Positions 12,100-25,791 are shown, counted from the stretch's first letter. The stretch is DNA of 64,000 nucleotides from Chromobotia macracanthus (GCA_036877525.1 JAZGTH010000071.1:2223501-2287500); one strand, 5' to 3'. Notes: generated from the sequence alone by a model not told the origin. Numbers and translations: made by a program.

Positions 12100-12295
12100 G
12101 TAGTTAAACTACAGTCAAGCTACTCATTTATTTGAAATAGCTAAACTACAGTCAAACTATACATTTAAAGTAGTTAAATTAAAGCCAAGCTACTCGTTTA
12201 TTAAACTAGCAAAACTACAGTCAAGCTACTCGTTTATTAAACTAGCAAAACTACAGTCAAGCTACTCATTTATTTAAAGTAGCTAAAGAGGATAG
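12100..12295. repeat. 36-bp minisatellite, about five copies
   Basis: The motif CAAGCTACT or its variant recurs at 12116, 12153, 12186, 12222 and 12258, giving steps of 37, 33, 36 and 36. The two right-hand copies are nearly identical and the left ones diverged. Confidence 0.9.
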
Positions 12296-12478
12296 CTTAG
12301 GAGAGCGTTACATTGTTTTTAATTCTGACACTTAAAAACTGTGTAGCATTCGGACATAGTACACCCCTCTTAAAAACAACATTATTCTGAAAACTTGTCA
12401 CGCTACTGGTAGATGTGATTAAGTTAGTAGTGTTGCTACTGAACTACTTTAGGAAGGAGCAAGAGAGTAAGAGCAAGC

Positions 12479-12500
12479 GAGAGAGAGAGAGAGAGAGAGA
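12479..12500. repeat. (GA)11 microsatellite
   Basis: Short GA run inside a purine-rich patch at 12450-12640, whose open frames on both strands are compositional artefacts. Confidence 0.95.
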
Positions 12501-12501
12501 A

Positions 12502-15500
12502 AGAACCTTTCTGAGAAAAGAATGCTGCGTTCGTTTCCAGAAGCAAAGCTTTGGAAAAAAGATTAAAGGCGGGAACAACAAGAAAGGAGAGGAAACGGAG
12601 GAAAGACACAGGGTACAAAAACAGCCTCGGTTTCCAGAAAAGGTGAAGCCACATGCAGACAAAAGCAGTACAGCAAGAACAACCATTAATAAATAATGAC
12701 ATTATTTATGAATTACATATTCTGGATGATGTTTCCTCTTTTCATGTTTCCCCTTTTTTTTACCTCTCATTTGGCCCTCCCTCCTTTTTTGTGTGTGGTT
12801 TTAAACTCGTTGTGTTCTTGGTTTTCCTCCGTCATTAAAAATTAAGAAGTTCAATACGCATGCCCAGGTTTTTATTATGGCTGAACCTGATGAAGCTTCG
12901 TGCATCTATTTCGATACGCCAGCCAGTTCGGCTCCTATACATCTTGTATCTAAAATGTGACTACTTCAAGTAATAACAAATCATGACCGGAACCGTTCTG
13001 AGTGCTGCTGTAAAATGCGCAAACGTACGGCTGAAAAACTCTTCCTCTCGTCTCATTTAAGACTCGTTAAAAATGCATCTTGGCTGCTCTGTCTGCAGAG
13101 GCACAATACTTAGATTATCGCCCAAAACTTTGGCTCTGCTTACAGCTGGAATCCACATTGATCTCCTGTGGTCCAATAATAAATGGGCAGTGCTAAATAC
13201 AAGTGTAAACAGGACTCAAATCACTTTCTAATCTGATCTCTGAAGGCACACTGGCTTTAAATCACTTTCATACACTCTATATAGAACTAGGGTTCCTGAC
13301 TCAGTCTTAAAGAACATTTATGCCACAGGATTCTATATAAGAAATATTTTAAATGATTTCAAAATACAGGTTATTTTACTTCGCAGTTTACGAGTTGTTT
13401 AAATCATTAAATGTAATTAACAAATTAATACAGCAATTAACAAATTAATTAAAAATTAAATTAAAAAATTAAAAACTTTTCATTTTAATTTGACCACCGA
13501 CAGAACCCTAAGGTTCTAGATGGAACCTGTTTTCTAAGCTTGCTTTACAGTTCCTGGATAACAGTGTCAATTAAACATTGCAGAATAACAAAGGTTTTAA
13601 AACACAGTCGTGTTTATCACATTATTTAAGCTAGTTAACAACACCAGCCCTGCAGGAAATCAACACAAACCTTCCTAGTTCAAATCGTCCCACTTCAAAG
13701 CAGAAGATGCAAGCAAATAGCATTTCAACTTTTCCTTTCAAACTCTGAAACCTGATAGACTGGCCTCATTCATCTGTATGGCCCAGAGGCAGATGGGTAT
13801 TGACATCTGGCTGACATCCAATCAGAGAGAGCAGTGTGGGTCCACCAATCAGATTTCCTCTCCAATTGACATCCGTCTGTCTGCGTGTTTCAGACTGCGC
13901 TGGTTCTTTACATCCGTGCTGAAGTCTGTCAGACGATAATTATGACTCAGACGTTAATTATCAGACAGAGACTGCACAACAACTGAAACGAGGTTCTGTC
14001 TGCTTAATATCACAACCTTTTATAAAGCTTATCATGCCACTACATCTACTGTGGATTATGTTCAGACTACTGCAGTATAAAATGTATGCACTGTTTTTAA
14101 GAAAAAGCAGCAACAACAGTAGAATTAAACTGCAATATCCAATAAATAACTAAATTAATTACCACAAACAATACCGCAAACACCAACCTATCCACCTGAA
14201 GTTTATTTATATACAAATCCATGTGTGGCATGCACACCCCGCTGTGTGCATATTTAACAACTTTTAACGTGGGTCCATCAGACTGCAGACTGAGAATTTT
14301 GAGTAAATTCTGTACTGCATGTTTTTGGAAAAATAATGTTTACTGTGCTACATCGCATTAAACTGTAATCTAAAATGGTGCTAAACCTGTCAATTATAGT
14401 TCTGAAGAGCCACTGAAGAGCCACCGCACACTTTAGGTCCAACCTGACTTAAGCCTGGAGACCTTTGGCTGCGTGGTGTGTGTCCCAAATCTAAGTCGAT
14501 GTCGAACTGAAAATGGCAAGGAGCATCATGCATCATGGCTCATTGGTTTTGATGAAGAACTCCACATGAGGGGTTTTAAAACATGTATGAACACTCCTGT
14601 TTATTCATCTTGTTTGTGTATGAAGCATATATGTTTATGTCTCAAATCTATGTAAAGATGAGGCCCTTTCTGGTCTCCTGCCTTCATTGGCATCTAAGTG
14701 TTTTTAAAGGCCCTTCAGGTCACACGGAAGAATTGTACCACGCGGTCGAGCAAGAAAATCGCTGGCTAGGTGAGGCAACATCTGTTTTCGATGGATTCTG
14801 TCCCGCCTTGCTGGGAAGCCAGATGGAAGGAAAGAGAGATAAGAGGAGAGAGAGAGATAGTGGGGACGTGTTGGAAAACAAACGTCTGCCGAGAGGGAAC
14901 AGAAAGTGTTCAGAAAGGTGACTAATTACGTCTGATGTCTGAATTCGACCTGTGAAAATGAATTACACATCTAACAGGCTGTGACTCCAGGGAAACTGTT
15001 TGATTGCTCAAGGTATTACAAATATTTCACGGTTTTTATTTCCCCAGAAAGAACCGGACTTCTCGTAGATCTAAATTCACGTAATCTTGTTAGGAGAGAG
15101 GCGGTGTGGTCGGCTGACAAAGCATTTCACCCTTGATGGAGAATCTCTTTAGCTTAAAAACCTCTGGCTTTTGTTTCCCAGAAATCGACGCTCATTATCT
15201 CCATCTCGTTACGGTGTGATGGTCTGACATTCCGGCATGGTGGCTTCGTGGCCATAAATTTACGGAACGCTCCGCCCATTTCCGTAGAAACACCATTAAC
15301 CTCTTGCATTAGGTAACCCTGAGCATATGCAGAAATTTATTAACTTTTACGACCAACGATTATGACGATCATTTCCATTATAAAGCCATTACAAAGAGCC
15401 ACTATAAACGCGTGAGATTTGTGACTTAATGGAGAAATTACCCAATAGTTCACTGTCATATTGGGTAGCTGTGGGTCTTAGCGTAGGGTTAACGTCATTT

Positions 15501-17930
15501 CGAAATGAAGTGCAGGAGGTATTGCAGCATTTGTGGCAGAGACGGTGAACAGGCCAGCAATCAGCTCCTTTACTGTGCATGAATTATTTGCATTTAAAAT
15601 TGTCCATTTCTGTGACTACGTTTAACCACAGCGTTATAATGTACAGAGCCTATTAAAATATGAACATGCAGAGGAAACTCACTCAGACAAACAACATACT
15701 CTCAGCAAAGGATTTTCCTTTATCCAAAAAACAAAAAATACAGAAATAACATCTTTTTATTCTCTCAGTTGTTTCTCCTTGACAGCATTAACTGAGAATG
15801 AAAAATTTGATTTTTGCTTTAGTCTCCCCTCAGATGTTCTCCAGTAAAATTGACTCTAATCTCACATGTGTTTTTTACAGTTTAAAGTGACCTCAGATGT
15901 TCATACCGTGCCCAGATATGTAATCAAAGACCTAAATATAAAAAAAACCTTCTCATTAAAAACGTCCAAGGCAAATAATGTGGGCTATACAATCCACTTT
16001 CATTATACAGCTTTAATTTGTTTCATATTTTTGTTATACTACAAATTTTTAGGTGAAACATCTTCTGATATGCCAAAAACACCTGAGACAATAACGAGAC
16101 AAGCTATGAAAAAGTGCTAGAGTTTATGATAAAACATTTGTTTGCATCAAATGCACTTCAGACACTGTATACATTACAGAAGGTCTCAGCACAGGTTTGA
16201 CCCTTTGTAGCACATACGCTACATGCTGGAAGCCCTGAAGGAACAACACAGCTGGTGAAACACACACCTCAACTCTTTAACTGAGTAATACTGTGTTTTA
16301 AATGCCTGCCGGCCCTTTTCAGCATCACCATTCACATAACTTCACATAGCATTCACATTGGGTGTCATAGCTACTTTTCCCTGGCGATGTAGCGGCCCAT
16401 CAAATCTGGTTGGGCTGCGATTCTTTATATCGTCTTTCTCTAATGCATTCACACTCTAGTTCTTTTTAATTTCCTCTCGTTAAATGGAAAGCAAGTTTCT
16501 TCTCGTCCATGCAGCTGTCGCCGCGGCATTTATGTCTATGTTGGATTTCAATAGGTCAAAACGCTGTTTATCAGAAGCCCCTTTTCCTAAAAGAGTTTCA
16601 AAGTTGCCGGCGTTCGCGAGGGAAGCCCGGGCAGTTTGTCAATAGGGCCATTATGAGACCTGTCGAGGGATTTGACAGGGTCCGTGGCTCTCTCTGTTAC
16701 TGTCTGAAAACCTTGCAAGAAAATGCCACAGGTTGCTACAAGGATTAGAGAAGCGCTCTCTCTTTTGTGTTTTCATAATAAGATAAATGCTATATTCCAA
16801 AACAACCTTGTCTGCACTGTCATTCTAATGAGGTTTTCTTGTGCACCCTTGAAACATGTTGTTTCGAAGCGTTTCGTAAAGCTGCGATTATCTTTGAACG
16901 TTTTGACAACTATAGCTTTTCACAAGCGTTAGCTGCCTTTTTACTAGGAAACCTTTGACTTTTATTGTATGTATTTGAATACGGTTACTGGCAATTTATC
17001 AGCCCCTTTTACAACTTTCACCACACGTGCATTAGCAGCAGTGAGCTACTTGTGAGAGTACTGACGTTACATTAATGCTGTCAAAATGTCAGGAATTCAA
17101 TGTAAACAACATTACACTTTGTTAAAAACAATTGATGCAATCCAAAACTTTTGTTAATACAAAATAACACATAACTATCACTGTTTTCAGTAACATTATT
17201 CATATAAAGTCAACAGTGGCACAAAAATCATATGGGTGAGCTTTAAAAACGTGCAATGAGAGACGTTTTGGTGGTGCATGTAAAAACGACGCAAGAGTGT
17301 TTTTCACAGGAGATGTAACCCAGTTACAAATCTAAGAATGCTTAAATGCAGTCGCACACAGTTTCATTTCCATAATACAACACTAAAGGCTAATCTCTCT
17401 TTTTCGCTGCTTGGCTCCCTACAGCGAGTTCAGTTCTGCAGGGAGGACACTGTCGTTCATTAGCTAAACCGGGTCAACTTTGTGTTCGTCCCTCCCACAT
17501 GCAGAATCCACCATACCGGCTCCGCTGCAGGTTTTCCTCTCGCTGCGGCCCACACAGCAGGTGTTTATGGGTAATTGCTATGTTTGCCTCTTTAGATTGT
17601 TTGTGCTGATGGTGGCGGTTCGTTCGCATGCAGGGCTACAATTTTAGGATAAACACTTTGTTACTGTGCATACATTTTTTAACAGCGCAGAGGCATTGTG
17701 GGTATACTTTACAGTATGTGGTCTGCAGTTTCAAAGCAAACTGTTAAAAAAAAAAACAATTTGAGGGCTGGAATAGTAATTTAAACTTCCGAATGCTTTT
17801 CCTGAAAATACTATGTTGACAAAGAGCTACTACACAAGGCAAATGTCAACAATACATCTTATTAACCAATCAGATTGCCAAAGTGACTTCAAAGGTATGT
17901 GCATTTAAGGTATACATCATATCAGTGTGT
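12502..17930. other. Long noncoding interval
   Basis: No gene seen. It has an AT-rich patch at 13330-13490, with AATTAACAAATTAAT repeated twice near 13415-13455. CG-containing single-copy sequence at 15040-15320 and 16370-16730 could hold conserved noncoding elements, but this cannot be judged without an alignment. Confidence 0.6.
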
Positions 17931-17932
17931 TT

Positions 17933-17981
17933 CCTGAGAATCAAACCCAACTCCCTGGTGTTGCAAGCACCGTGCTATATA
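17933..17981 (-). mobile_element. SINE fragment (tRNA-derived head)
   Basis: TCAAACCCAACTCCCTGGTGTTGCAAGCACCGTGCT aligns well with the head of the minus-strand SINE at 57324-57441 (TCAAACCCATTACCATGGTGTTGCTAGTGCC and so on). It includes the reverse complement of a B-box-like GGTTTGATTCTC. Only the head region remains. Confidence 0.6.
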
Positions 17982-17982
17982 A

Positions 17983-19235
17983 TTTCCACTACAGGAAATC
18001 TGGTCAGGGTTGGGGCTTGAAAAACATTCTTACCAACCAGTCATTTTATTCCAATTTCCTTCCAAAGATCACAGTCCCCATTTAGACTGATTTTAACCCA
18101 TGCACTACAAAATTCCTGGAACGTGAACAGTTTCATTACTGCCGTAGTGCATCCTGCAAGGAATTGTGGGATGCCTGTCTATTCAAAGGTTTTTGAAGAT
18201 TTAAACTGATCTAACTTGAATCCACTGATTTCAATCATTTGCTCAGAAACGTCACTCAGAAATCTCTCTGTGACGCTCCCAGATGTCAGACTTCGTACGA
18301 AAAGCCCCAAAGCTTTAGCCTTTCTGATTTTTGGGGGGCATGTATAAGAGTTTTGATTAATCTGATGACCCCCTCCTAAATCATTTCTGCATCTCGCGGC
18401 CAGCATGTCACCCCATACGCCAAAACTCAGAGAGTTAAAGCAGCATTACGCCAGCTATCTACAAAATACTGCACAAACAATGCACGGATATCAGAGACCT
18501 TCCGTGCAGCTGTACTCGGGTTCGACATCCAGCTGGGCCAATCTGGCGCGGGTGCGAGAGTGAGACGAACACCTGATGGTATTAGTGAAGTCGTAAAGAC
18601 ACCTGGAACGACACAGAAATAACACGTGTGTTTCTGATGTGCTTTCACAGAATCCACAGGTAAAAACTGTGTTGCGCGTGACTGAGTTTAAAATTAGTCT
18701 GAGTGCTGCGATTTATGTTGCCAGAGAGCAGTGTGACTTTAAAAGAAAAAGATTTAGAGGGGAAAAATGATACATTGAAGATTATTTTCATTTATAAACT
18801 GATATTTAGAACAGCTATACACACACACAGACAGAGAAAGAGAGAGACAGAGCGAGCGAGAGGGAGGGACGGAGGGATGGAAATGACAGTCCGGCCTTTG
18901 AAAAGTCTGTCCATCCTTAATGTTCAACACCAAATATCACAAATATTCACTAACAGTCTCTTATTAACAGAAACTCAATACATTCAATACTCCTTGCAAA
19001 GCCATTAAAAATTACATTAAGGGGGAATAATAAATAAATAAATAAATAAATACAATCTGATCTGTCACGTCATCGGTCACGTGATCATATAGTACAGGTG
19101 TAAAACAAACATACAAGCAGATGAATGAAACAGCACCATTAATAACATTACAACAAATGTGACCACAGACATACATCCAGCATATAAGAAAAAAAACACA
19201 TTTATAAGGACAAAACCCACTAATATTAATTTCTT
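17983..19235. other. Noncoding interval with one tetranucleotide repeat
   Basis: No gene seen. A (TAAA)n run lies at 19029-19052. A purine-rich patch lies at 18825-18880. Confidence 0.6.
19029..19052. repeat. (TAAA)n microsatellite
   Basis: About six TAAA units after a GGGGGAATAA lead-in. Confidence 0.95.
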
Positions 19236-19511
19236 ATGATCGCGCACGAAGAGGAAAAGCGCGGCGTCAACACGCGCCTGCGCAGAAGCGTCAACCTGAC
19301 GCGCTTACCGAAAACCACCAAAACCATCACAAATCACAAAACCATCGACGCTAAAACGCACAGCCCGTCGTTTACACACTTCTGCAGTCGATACCGACTC
19401 AAAGTTTCACTTAACGCGTCATATTGTAAAAGTTAAACCCGTTCAATCTTACCCGCTGCTCACGTTAAGTCGACTGGTGTTGACGTCACTTACGTGTTGA
19501 CGTCACCCTAC
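19236..19511. promoter_or_regulatory. CpG-rich block with an NRF1-like site and two full CRE palindromes
   Basis: CpGs are dense from 19240 to 19505. CGCGCCTGCGCAG at 19273-19285 is one mismatch from the NRF1 consensus. TGACGTCA, the full cAMP-response element, occurs at 19481-19488 and 19498-19505, inside a repeated GTGTTGACGTCAC. On the minus strand TTTTCG|GTAAGCG near 19310 is a good donor. It is in the right phase for the CNTNAP exon, but only a 6-residue open frame with an ATG precedes it, so it is not accepted as exon 1. Promoter or enhancer identity is inference. Confidence 0.45.
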
Positions 19512-21692
19512 AGCGTAACAATAATATTCTCCATATTCTGGTGGGAGAATATAATGATATTATTTATTACATAACTAAATAATGTGCTTTATAAAACGTT
19601 ATCTTTGGTTACTGTCATTATAAGACAAAAAGTGTCACAGTTCGAAGTTTAATAGAGGAAAGTTACCCAGGATTTGGAGAAATGAGGGTGAGTTTTATCT
19701 GTGAACTTCATCTTGTTGTAAGTGGACACAGAGATTCATTGTAATGCTTTTTCGTGACTAAAGAGTCCCGATTTAATTAAGTCCAGTATATATTATTGAT
19801 TAAAATGATCTTTGATTTATGGTTTGGTTGGACTGAGATAAAAGCTTCTTCTATTTTTATTCCCGGCTCATCCATAAAGGCCCCACCTGTGAAGAGAGTT
19901 TCATTAGATTATTTATTTGTTTGTCTGTTAGAGGAAATGAGGAGAGATGGAAGTGACCTTGCCAGCCAAAATGTTTCTCTTTATAGATAAGGCTGACTGG
20001 ATATATTGTCCCTGGGCTATTGTGTTTAATGAAAATGAAGACCTTCAGAAACCCACAGAGATCTCGGCAGGTGCCAAGCTCTGCTCTGTTATTCTCTGAC
20101 TGAAGGAGAGAAAACGGCCAGGCGTATGAGGTACACGTCCATTTTTCAGATATGGTTTAATGTGAATCTTTTTTGTTCTGTTTCTTTTATTCAAAACATG
20201 ATGGATTGCTGTAACACTTCATTTCTACATCTGCAACTCAGTGGTTTCTTGCACTAAGCATCTGAAACGTTATGAATACGTTCTCGTATTTATCTGCCAC
20301 AAGTAGGTTAAAAATCTACAATTTATTTACATTTTTGTCCCCATAAATCTTCTGTAAGTCTCAATCTTATGTTGTCATCTCAGACAATAACCCCTGTAGC
20401 TCGCTTCTAATTGGTTAAAATGATACTGTTACAAACTCCCCCCTGTTTTACGAGCATATTTGTACCTGCAGCGGTTCGAACGGCGCGTTCCCGCATCAGG
20501 CGCTTACATTAATCTTCATCCAGGGTTAAATTTCACCAACACTGAATCTTTATCGAAATACCTCATCAGGTAGAGCTACAGCTGATCTGCCTGCAGGAAA
20601 CCAGCCCATAATGCTTAAGTTACAACTGTATTGATCCACAGCCAGCGGCAGGAGATCCACACGTACCCATCCTATGATGGTGGCTGATAATCAGACCACG
20701 GGAGTGAAGACCCTTGAAACCGAGATACTGCGAGACAGTGGAACAACATAAAACCACACTGTTGCCGCGGGTGAAAGTAACTTCCTGAAGGTGAGGTAAA
20801 GATGTACTACTGCATTTAATACTGCTAAACTGTGACTCTTTGACTGCTTCAGGAGTTAAAGTGGCCTTCTTATACAGCTGTGTAACATTTTCTTTAGTAT
20901 TTATTAAACACTACTTATGTTAATCAGGATTTTTTGCACGACAAAGAAAAAAACTGAAGGTGTGGTGTTAATATGCAAATGTGAGAATTAGTCATATCTT
21001 CATTTATTCCTGATTGTGACGATTTCAAAATGATTCATTTTTGCGATTAAGTATTCATAAATGCTTATGGTGGAGTATATTTTCTCGGTCAACATGTTTT
21101 GAGGTCATGGATTAGCTATCTTTGAAACTTAATTCATAATCACTATATATTTATATATCCCAATATCCCAAAATCCTGTCAAAATTCCACATATTATGAG
21201 AAAACAGAATAGTGAAATGACAGAACATGACTTATCTATGTTCAGAGGCACATATATTGTAGATTCCTCAGAGTCGTTTAAATCAGTTATGAAGAAAGAA
21301 ACGTGACTAGAGAAAGACAGAAGGTCCCATAATCGCAAGAACAGAGCATCGCGCTGCACTCGTGAGATGTTTGTTCTGCTCTATATTTCGATTGTTTGTC
21401 TACATTATTCTGCAACAGATCGCCCTGGAAATCTCTCAGTGCATTTCACAGTCTCATGCATCATAAAGCAAACATCAACAGCTCGCGTTTTACACTGTGG
21501 CTGTGGCAATATTTGTTTGGAGACATTCCTTCATGTCTCCAGGCTGAGGATGAAGATATCCATGCTCGTGGTTTGGAAAATAACTGGGGAGTGTTTTCCA
21601 TTCCCTAAACTCGCCTGAATTTTATACGGAGCACTGTAGAACATGTGATGTGATGAAAGTCAATATCCAACAAGTTTGCATATTTAGTGGAA
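19512..21692. other. Noncoding interval
   Basis: No gene seen. About 20450-20700 is single-copy, GC-balanced sequence that could be a conserved element; the rest is AT-rich. Confidence 0.6.
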
Positions 21693-21780
21693 AAACACAG
21701 TTAATTTTAGGTTGTAAGAACGTTTCCCTAAACTTTCCATTCGGTAACTGGAAAAAAATGTGGGAACTGAGTGGGAATTG
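21693..21780 (-). mobile_element. Fragment of the AACGTT-rich MITE family (right end)
   Basis: TTTTAGGTTGTAAGAACGTTTCCCTAAA followed by a CATTCGGTAAC segment matches the right-end sequence of the copies at 33719 and 63782. The remainder is missing or diverged. Confidence 0.6.
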
Positions 21781-22171
21781 GACATGGACGCACATGAGCA
21801 GGGCAGAAAATAACAAGGTTCTGGGACCAGGAAATGCTGCAAGCTGAATTCAAACTCACAATGCCCATGTGAGCACCACAGCTCAGTGCAGAATGTTTTT
21901 TTAACCACGAAGTCACATTTATCGTTTTCAGCCTTGTGTGTTTTAATGCACACAGAACGTAATGTACAGAATTTAAATTTTTGCACGTGAGGAGGAAAAG
22001 ACAGATTTGATCTTGCAGTATATTGCATTGTAGGTGAAAGCCATTTCTTTTTCCTGTCAAAAGACAGATATTCAGACAATGGAACACACTGTACTGCGTG
22101 TCTGGACCTGGTGCTTTTTGAGGGCATAAATCTCTTTCATAGTTTTTCCAAACCGATAATGTTATAATGCA

Positions 22172-22195
22172 ATACACACACACACACATACACAC
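22172..22195. repeat. (CA)n microsatellite with one TA interruption
   Basis: ACACACACACACACA, then TACACACA. Confidence 0.9.
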
Positions 22196-22384
22196 ATTCT
22201 CATATGTATTCACTATAGTTTCCCTGCAGCAGGGAAGAGATCCTCAAACTGATGAGAGCTTCTTGAGGACTTTACACTTAATCAGGGGAATTCTATACAT
22301 CATATAAAGTACTGATGATAAAAGTATGATAACTAGATTTTTACATTTTCTGTAAAAAATGTTGCTTGCCTGTGCTGATCTCTC

Positions 22385-22595
22385 TGCCAAGAGCTAGACG
22401 GTTATAGGTGTTGCCAGGGTGTTGCTATGTGGTTGTTAAGAGGTTTTGAGTCATTTATAGTCAGTTTCATAACCCTTGCTAGGGTGTTCTGTGTGGTTTC
22501 ACTGTGGTTGCTAAGAGCTTTTTGGTATTTTTGTGAGTTGCTAGGCAGTTGCTAGGGTGTTAAGTGTGGTTGATTGGTGGTTGCTAAGTGTCCCA
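22385..22595. repeat. Degenerate GGTTGCTAGGGTGTTGCTA-type minisatellite
   Basis: At least six diverged units built from TTGCTAGGGTGTT, TGTGGTT and GTTGCTAAG. The same motif appears in reverse orientation at 43857-43905 and 52770-52812. It is a dispersed low-copy tandem motif I have seen described in fish genomes, without a firm family name here. Confidence 0.75.
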
Positions 22596-22670
22596 AATAA
22601 GTTCATCCCTCTATTATAAGCCTTTATGATGTTGGATGTGGATCAAATCCCTTATTAGGTTAAAGTTTTC

Positions 22671-22795
22671 CTGTATCTCAACTGGTGCACATGACGCTCG
22701 CAACACCAAGGTCAGGGGTTCAGTTCCCAATGGATGAATGAATTCTGATAAAATGTGAAGCCTGAATAGACTGTGGATGTGTTTGGGTAAAAGTA
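22671..22795 (+). mobile_element. tRNA-derived SINE, diverged copy
   Basis: It starts CTGTATCTCAACTGGT (A-box-like), followed by GGGGTTCAGTTCCC (B-box-like) and a body with CTGATAAAATGTGAAGCCTGAAT. The body matches the copies at 27229 and 45593 in order and spacing. Confidence 0.7.
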
Positions 22796-23492
22796 ATACA
22801 TATTCTGAATCTTCACAAACTATTTAATTCTTTGTCATACTGTTAAGGTTGTATTTTCTTTCTTTAGATTCAGATTCAAACATAAATCCACTGGGAAGAG
22901 TCTCGGTTCAGATTTAGGAGCTTCTGTGAACCAATCTGTGGCCGACCCATCCTCAGCTTAGGACCTGTAGGGTTTCAAAATGCTGAGCAGACAAGAGTTT
23001 ATCACTTACGTCTCGTAAGCAGAGAATAACTGCCCCAATTATCTCTGTGTTATGTGTTTACTGAGAGCAGACTCCACTACAGCGGCCTGCCGGCTACATT
23101 CAGCATGTTTAAAAGATGAATTTGGATTTGACTCATCTTTGTTTTTTCCTCTTTATTCATTTAGCTGAGGGACACAGATGGTCTCCGCTAGCCTCCTGCT
23201 AGGTGCTTAATGCTGCTTATTTTGTTTTATTTTTGCACCAGCGCAATGCTAAAACTAACAAGGAATGCAACACATAATTAGTTTTGTTTACTGCCTGATC
23301 GATGCATCCTGAACTGACGAGACCCGCCGGGTTCCTTCCAAGCACTACAAATTGATTAAACAGTTTTGTTAATTGATTCATTGAAATTATTCGATTAGCT
23401 GTCTGCTCTTCGTTTGGCCAAGCTGTAGAACCGTTGATTTAAGGGTGATATTTTAGCAGTATTTCAAACACGGGATTAATGCAGGTGCGATT

Positions 23493-23906
23493 TTAAAGGA
23501 ACAGTACACAAAAATGACAGTTTGGGCCTCATTTACTCGCCCTCATGACAGTCCAAACAGACCAAAAAGGACTTTTTCTCCTCTGTGAAGCACAAAAGAG
23601 ATGTTTTGAAGAACACTCTTTTCCACACAATAGAAGTATAGCATGACTAGAGACTGTTAAGATTCTGCAGATCTCCTTCATGAATAAGGATATTCAAAGA
23701 GAAAAGGCATTTGGCATTATTGATGTCAAACTTTGGCGAACTGACACAAGAGTTAAGAGCTTTGTGTTTTATGAAAAGGTGTAAATATTCTTTTTTTAAA
23801 GATCTTTGTGTTCCACAGCAGAAAGTCAGTCATCTTAAAGAAAGTTTAAAATAACATGACGTTCAGGTAATTATGAGAGGTTTTTTTTGGTGAACTGTCC
23901 TTTTAA
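23493..23906 (+). mobile_element. Non-autonomous DNA transposon (MITE), 414 bp, TTAAAGG...CAGT ends
   Basis: The left end TTAAAGGAACAGTACACAAAAA is an imperfect inverted match of the right end TTTTTTGGTGAACTGTCCTTTTAA. Inside is the CATTTACTCGCCCTCATGAC motif familiar from very abundant zebrafish and carp repeats. TTAA at both edges suggests TTAA-targeting transposition. It has no coding capacity. Confidence 0.8.
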
Positions 23907-24849
23907 ATGTGTTTTCTGCAGCAGAGCTACAGAAATAGTTTTCTTCAGATTTACCTTTTAAAATCTATTTACGACGTTTGTGAACAAAAGTCATTAATCA
24001 CCACTGTAAAAGCATTATTTTCTCCACATGCTGAAGATGTGGCATTTTACATCGACTTCAGACCATTTAGACAATTAGGCATTGATTTGTTCTTTTCAAA
24101 AATGAATCTCTTATTAATCTCAGAGAAAGTGAAGCTAAAAACATTTCAGTTTTAACTGCTTCCATTATCACGCCCGGGAACGGAATCATTCGTAATGGTG
24201 ACACAAGTAATTTATGAGAAAGTAATTTTTTTTAATGCATTTACGGCGTGTGTGCTCTGAGCGTGTAATTTTCTCTTCGTGAAAGCCCTCACCGCATACG
24301 AAATCGCCATTTATTCTCTAAACCACTGCGTTAATTGTGATTCCTTCAAATGTAAAAAAATAAGAAGGTCCCGTGTTTTGCATTTTTCCCAGAGAGAGTT
24401 CTGATTGGTGGATGTTCAGTTTACGGCGGGGTTTTCTGTGGAATGGGTGTTTATCCCAGTAGTATCTCTTTCCCTTCCAGAGAGTTCTGTTTGGTCCACT
24501 CAGAAGACCATTCTGTAGTCAAAGAAGGTGCGGTTGCTGCTTTATTTTTGAGGGGTATTTCGGCCTGCTTACCTCCGGCTCCCAGCAGGCTTTTCTTCTG
24601 TTCTGATTGCTCTACTGCTGACAATGAGAGTCTGACTATCCTCACGCTGAGATAATACATATCAGTCCAGCTATCAAACAAAAACCGGGCCCGGCCTTTT
24701 CTCCGTCGCTAGTCAATCCAGTTTTCCTCTCCATTTAGCGCCTTTAAAACTATCCTGATTTTCTCAGTGTGAGCTTTTCTGACAACTAAAACAGTGAGAC
24801 AAGTGAGAAAAAACGTGCGATCTATTGAGCTTATCTTACACGCTCCAGT

Positions 24850-25095
24850 CAGGGTTATAATAGTAAAATGAAAACTAAGATGAAAACTATTGATTTGAAG
24901 TGAAAAATTAAAAAGAATAGATGAAAACAAATTCAAATAAAATAAAAAACAACCATAATATGTCCAAAACGTATATGTCTGTAAAAATAACTAAATTCTA
25001 ACTAAAACAAAACATTTCTGAAATTAATATGAAACTAGTAATTTTTAACAAAAAAGCATTTAAATAAAGTTTCAATAATCATAAAAAATAATCGA
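24850..25095. repeat. A-rich low-complexity repeat (ACTAAAACTAAA type)
   Basis: Dense runs of AAAACTAA, AAATAAAA and TAACTAAAA resemble the dispersed A-rich elements of fish genomes. There are no clear ends. Confidence 0.55.
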
Positions 25096-25488
25096 CAATC
25101 AATAACCATTGCTCCAGTCAAAAATGACTATGTTGATTTTTGTTATACTTCGCTATTTTTAAGTGCCCTCTCTTGTGTTTGACATATAGTATACATGAAG
25201 GAATCGACTCTTCAGCACTCGAGAATACGACTCAAACATGTTCTGCGCCACGTCCCAGTTCATGGTGTTGTTTGTTTACAAAATGGGAGGAAGTCGACAG
25301 TTTCTATAATGACATCATCCTTCAACCTGGTAGCCGCGAGCAGAGTCTCGCACTGAAGTAGTCCATGAAACCTTCTGTGAATGATGTCCACCTCAAAAAG
25401 GACACAAAGTGTGAAGTACTGATCTAAAACAAGGCCTGCATTAGAGGTTATATAATCTGTTACTGTGATTTGTGTTTTTTAACGAATG

Positions 25489-25791
25489 TTAAAGCTGCAA
25501 TCCGTAACGTTTGCCTCTCTACCACCATCTCTGTTTGAAACATAAAATTGCAGGTTACTTTACATACATTTCTTTACATAAGTTAAAACCAAATGAAGCC
25601 AAACTGACATTTCCAGAGAAATCGAACCTGACAACCTGACAGTTCAAATTATAAATCATTATTATTATATACTTAGAGTTGTGAATCAGGGTAAGATAAG
25701 GAGATGGTGTTGAACACTGATCTGTTATGTACCTGCTCAATAACTGATTTGACCTTATTTTAACCAAAAAAGTTACAAATTGCAGCTTGAA
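25489..25791. mobile_element. MITE, 303 bp, TTAAAGCTGCAAT ends
   Basis: The left end TTAAAGCTGCAATCCGTAAC is matched by the inverted right end AGTTACAAATTGCAGCTTGAA. The interior has no coding capacity. The element is moderately diverged, with the right TTAA decayed to TGAA. Confidence 0.8.
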
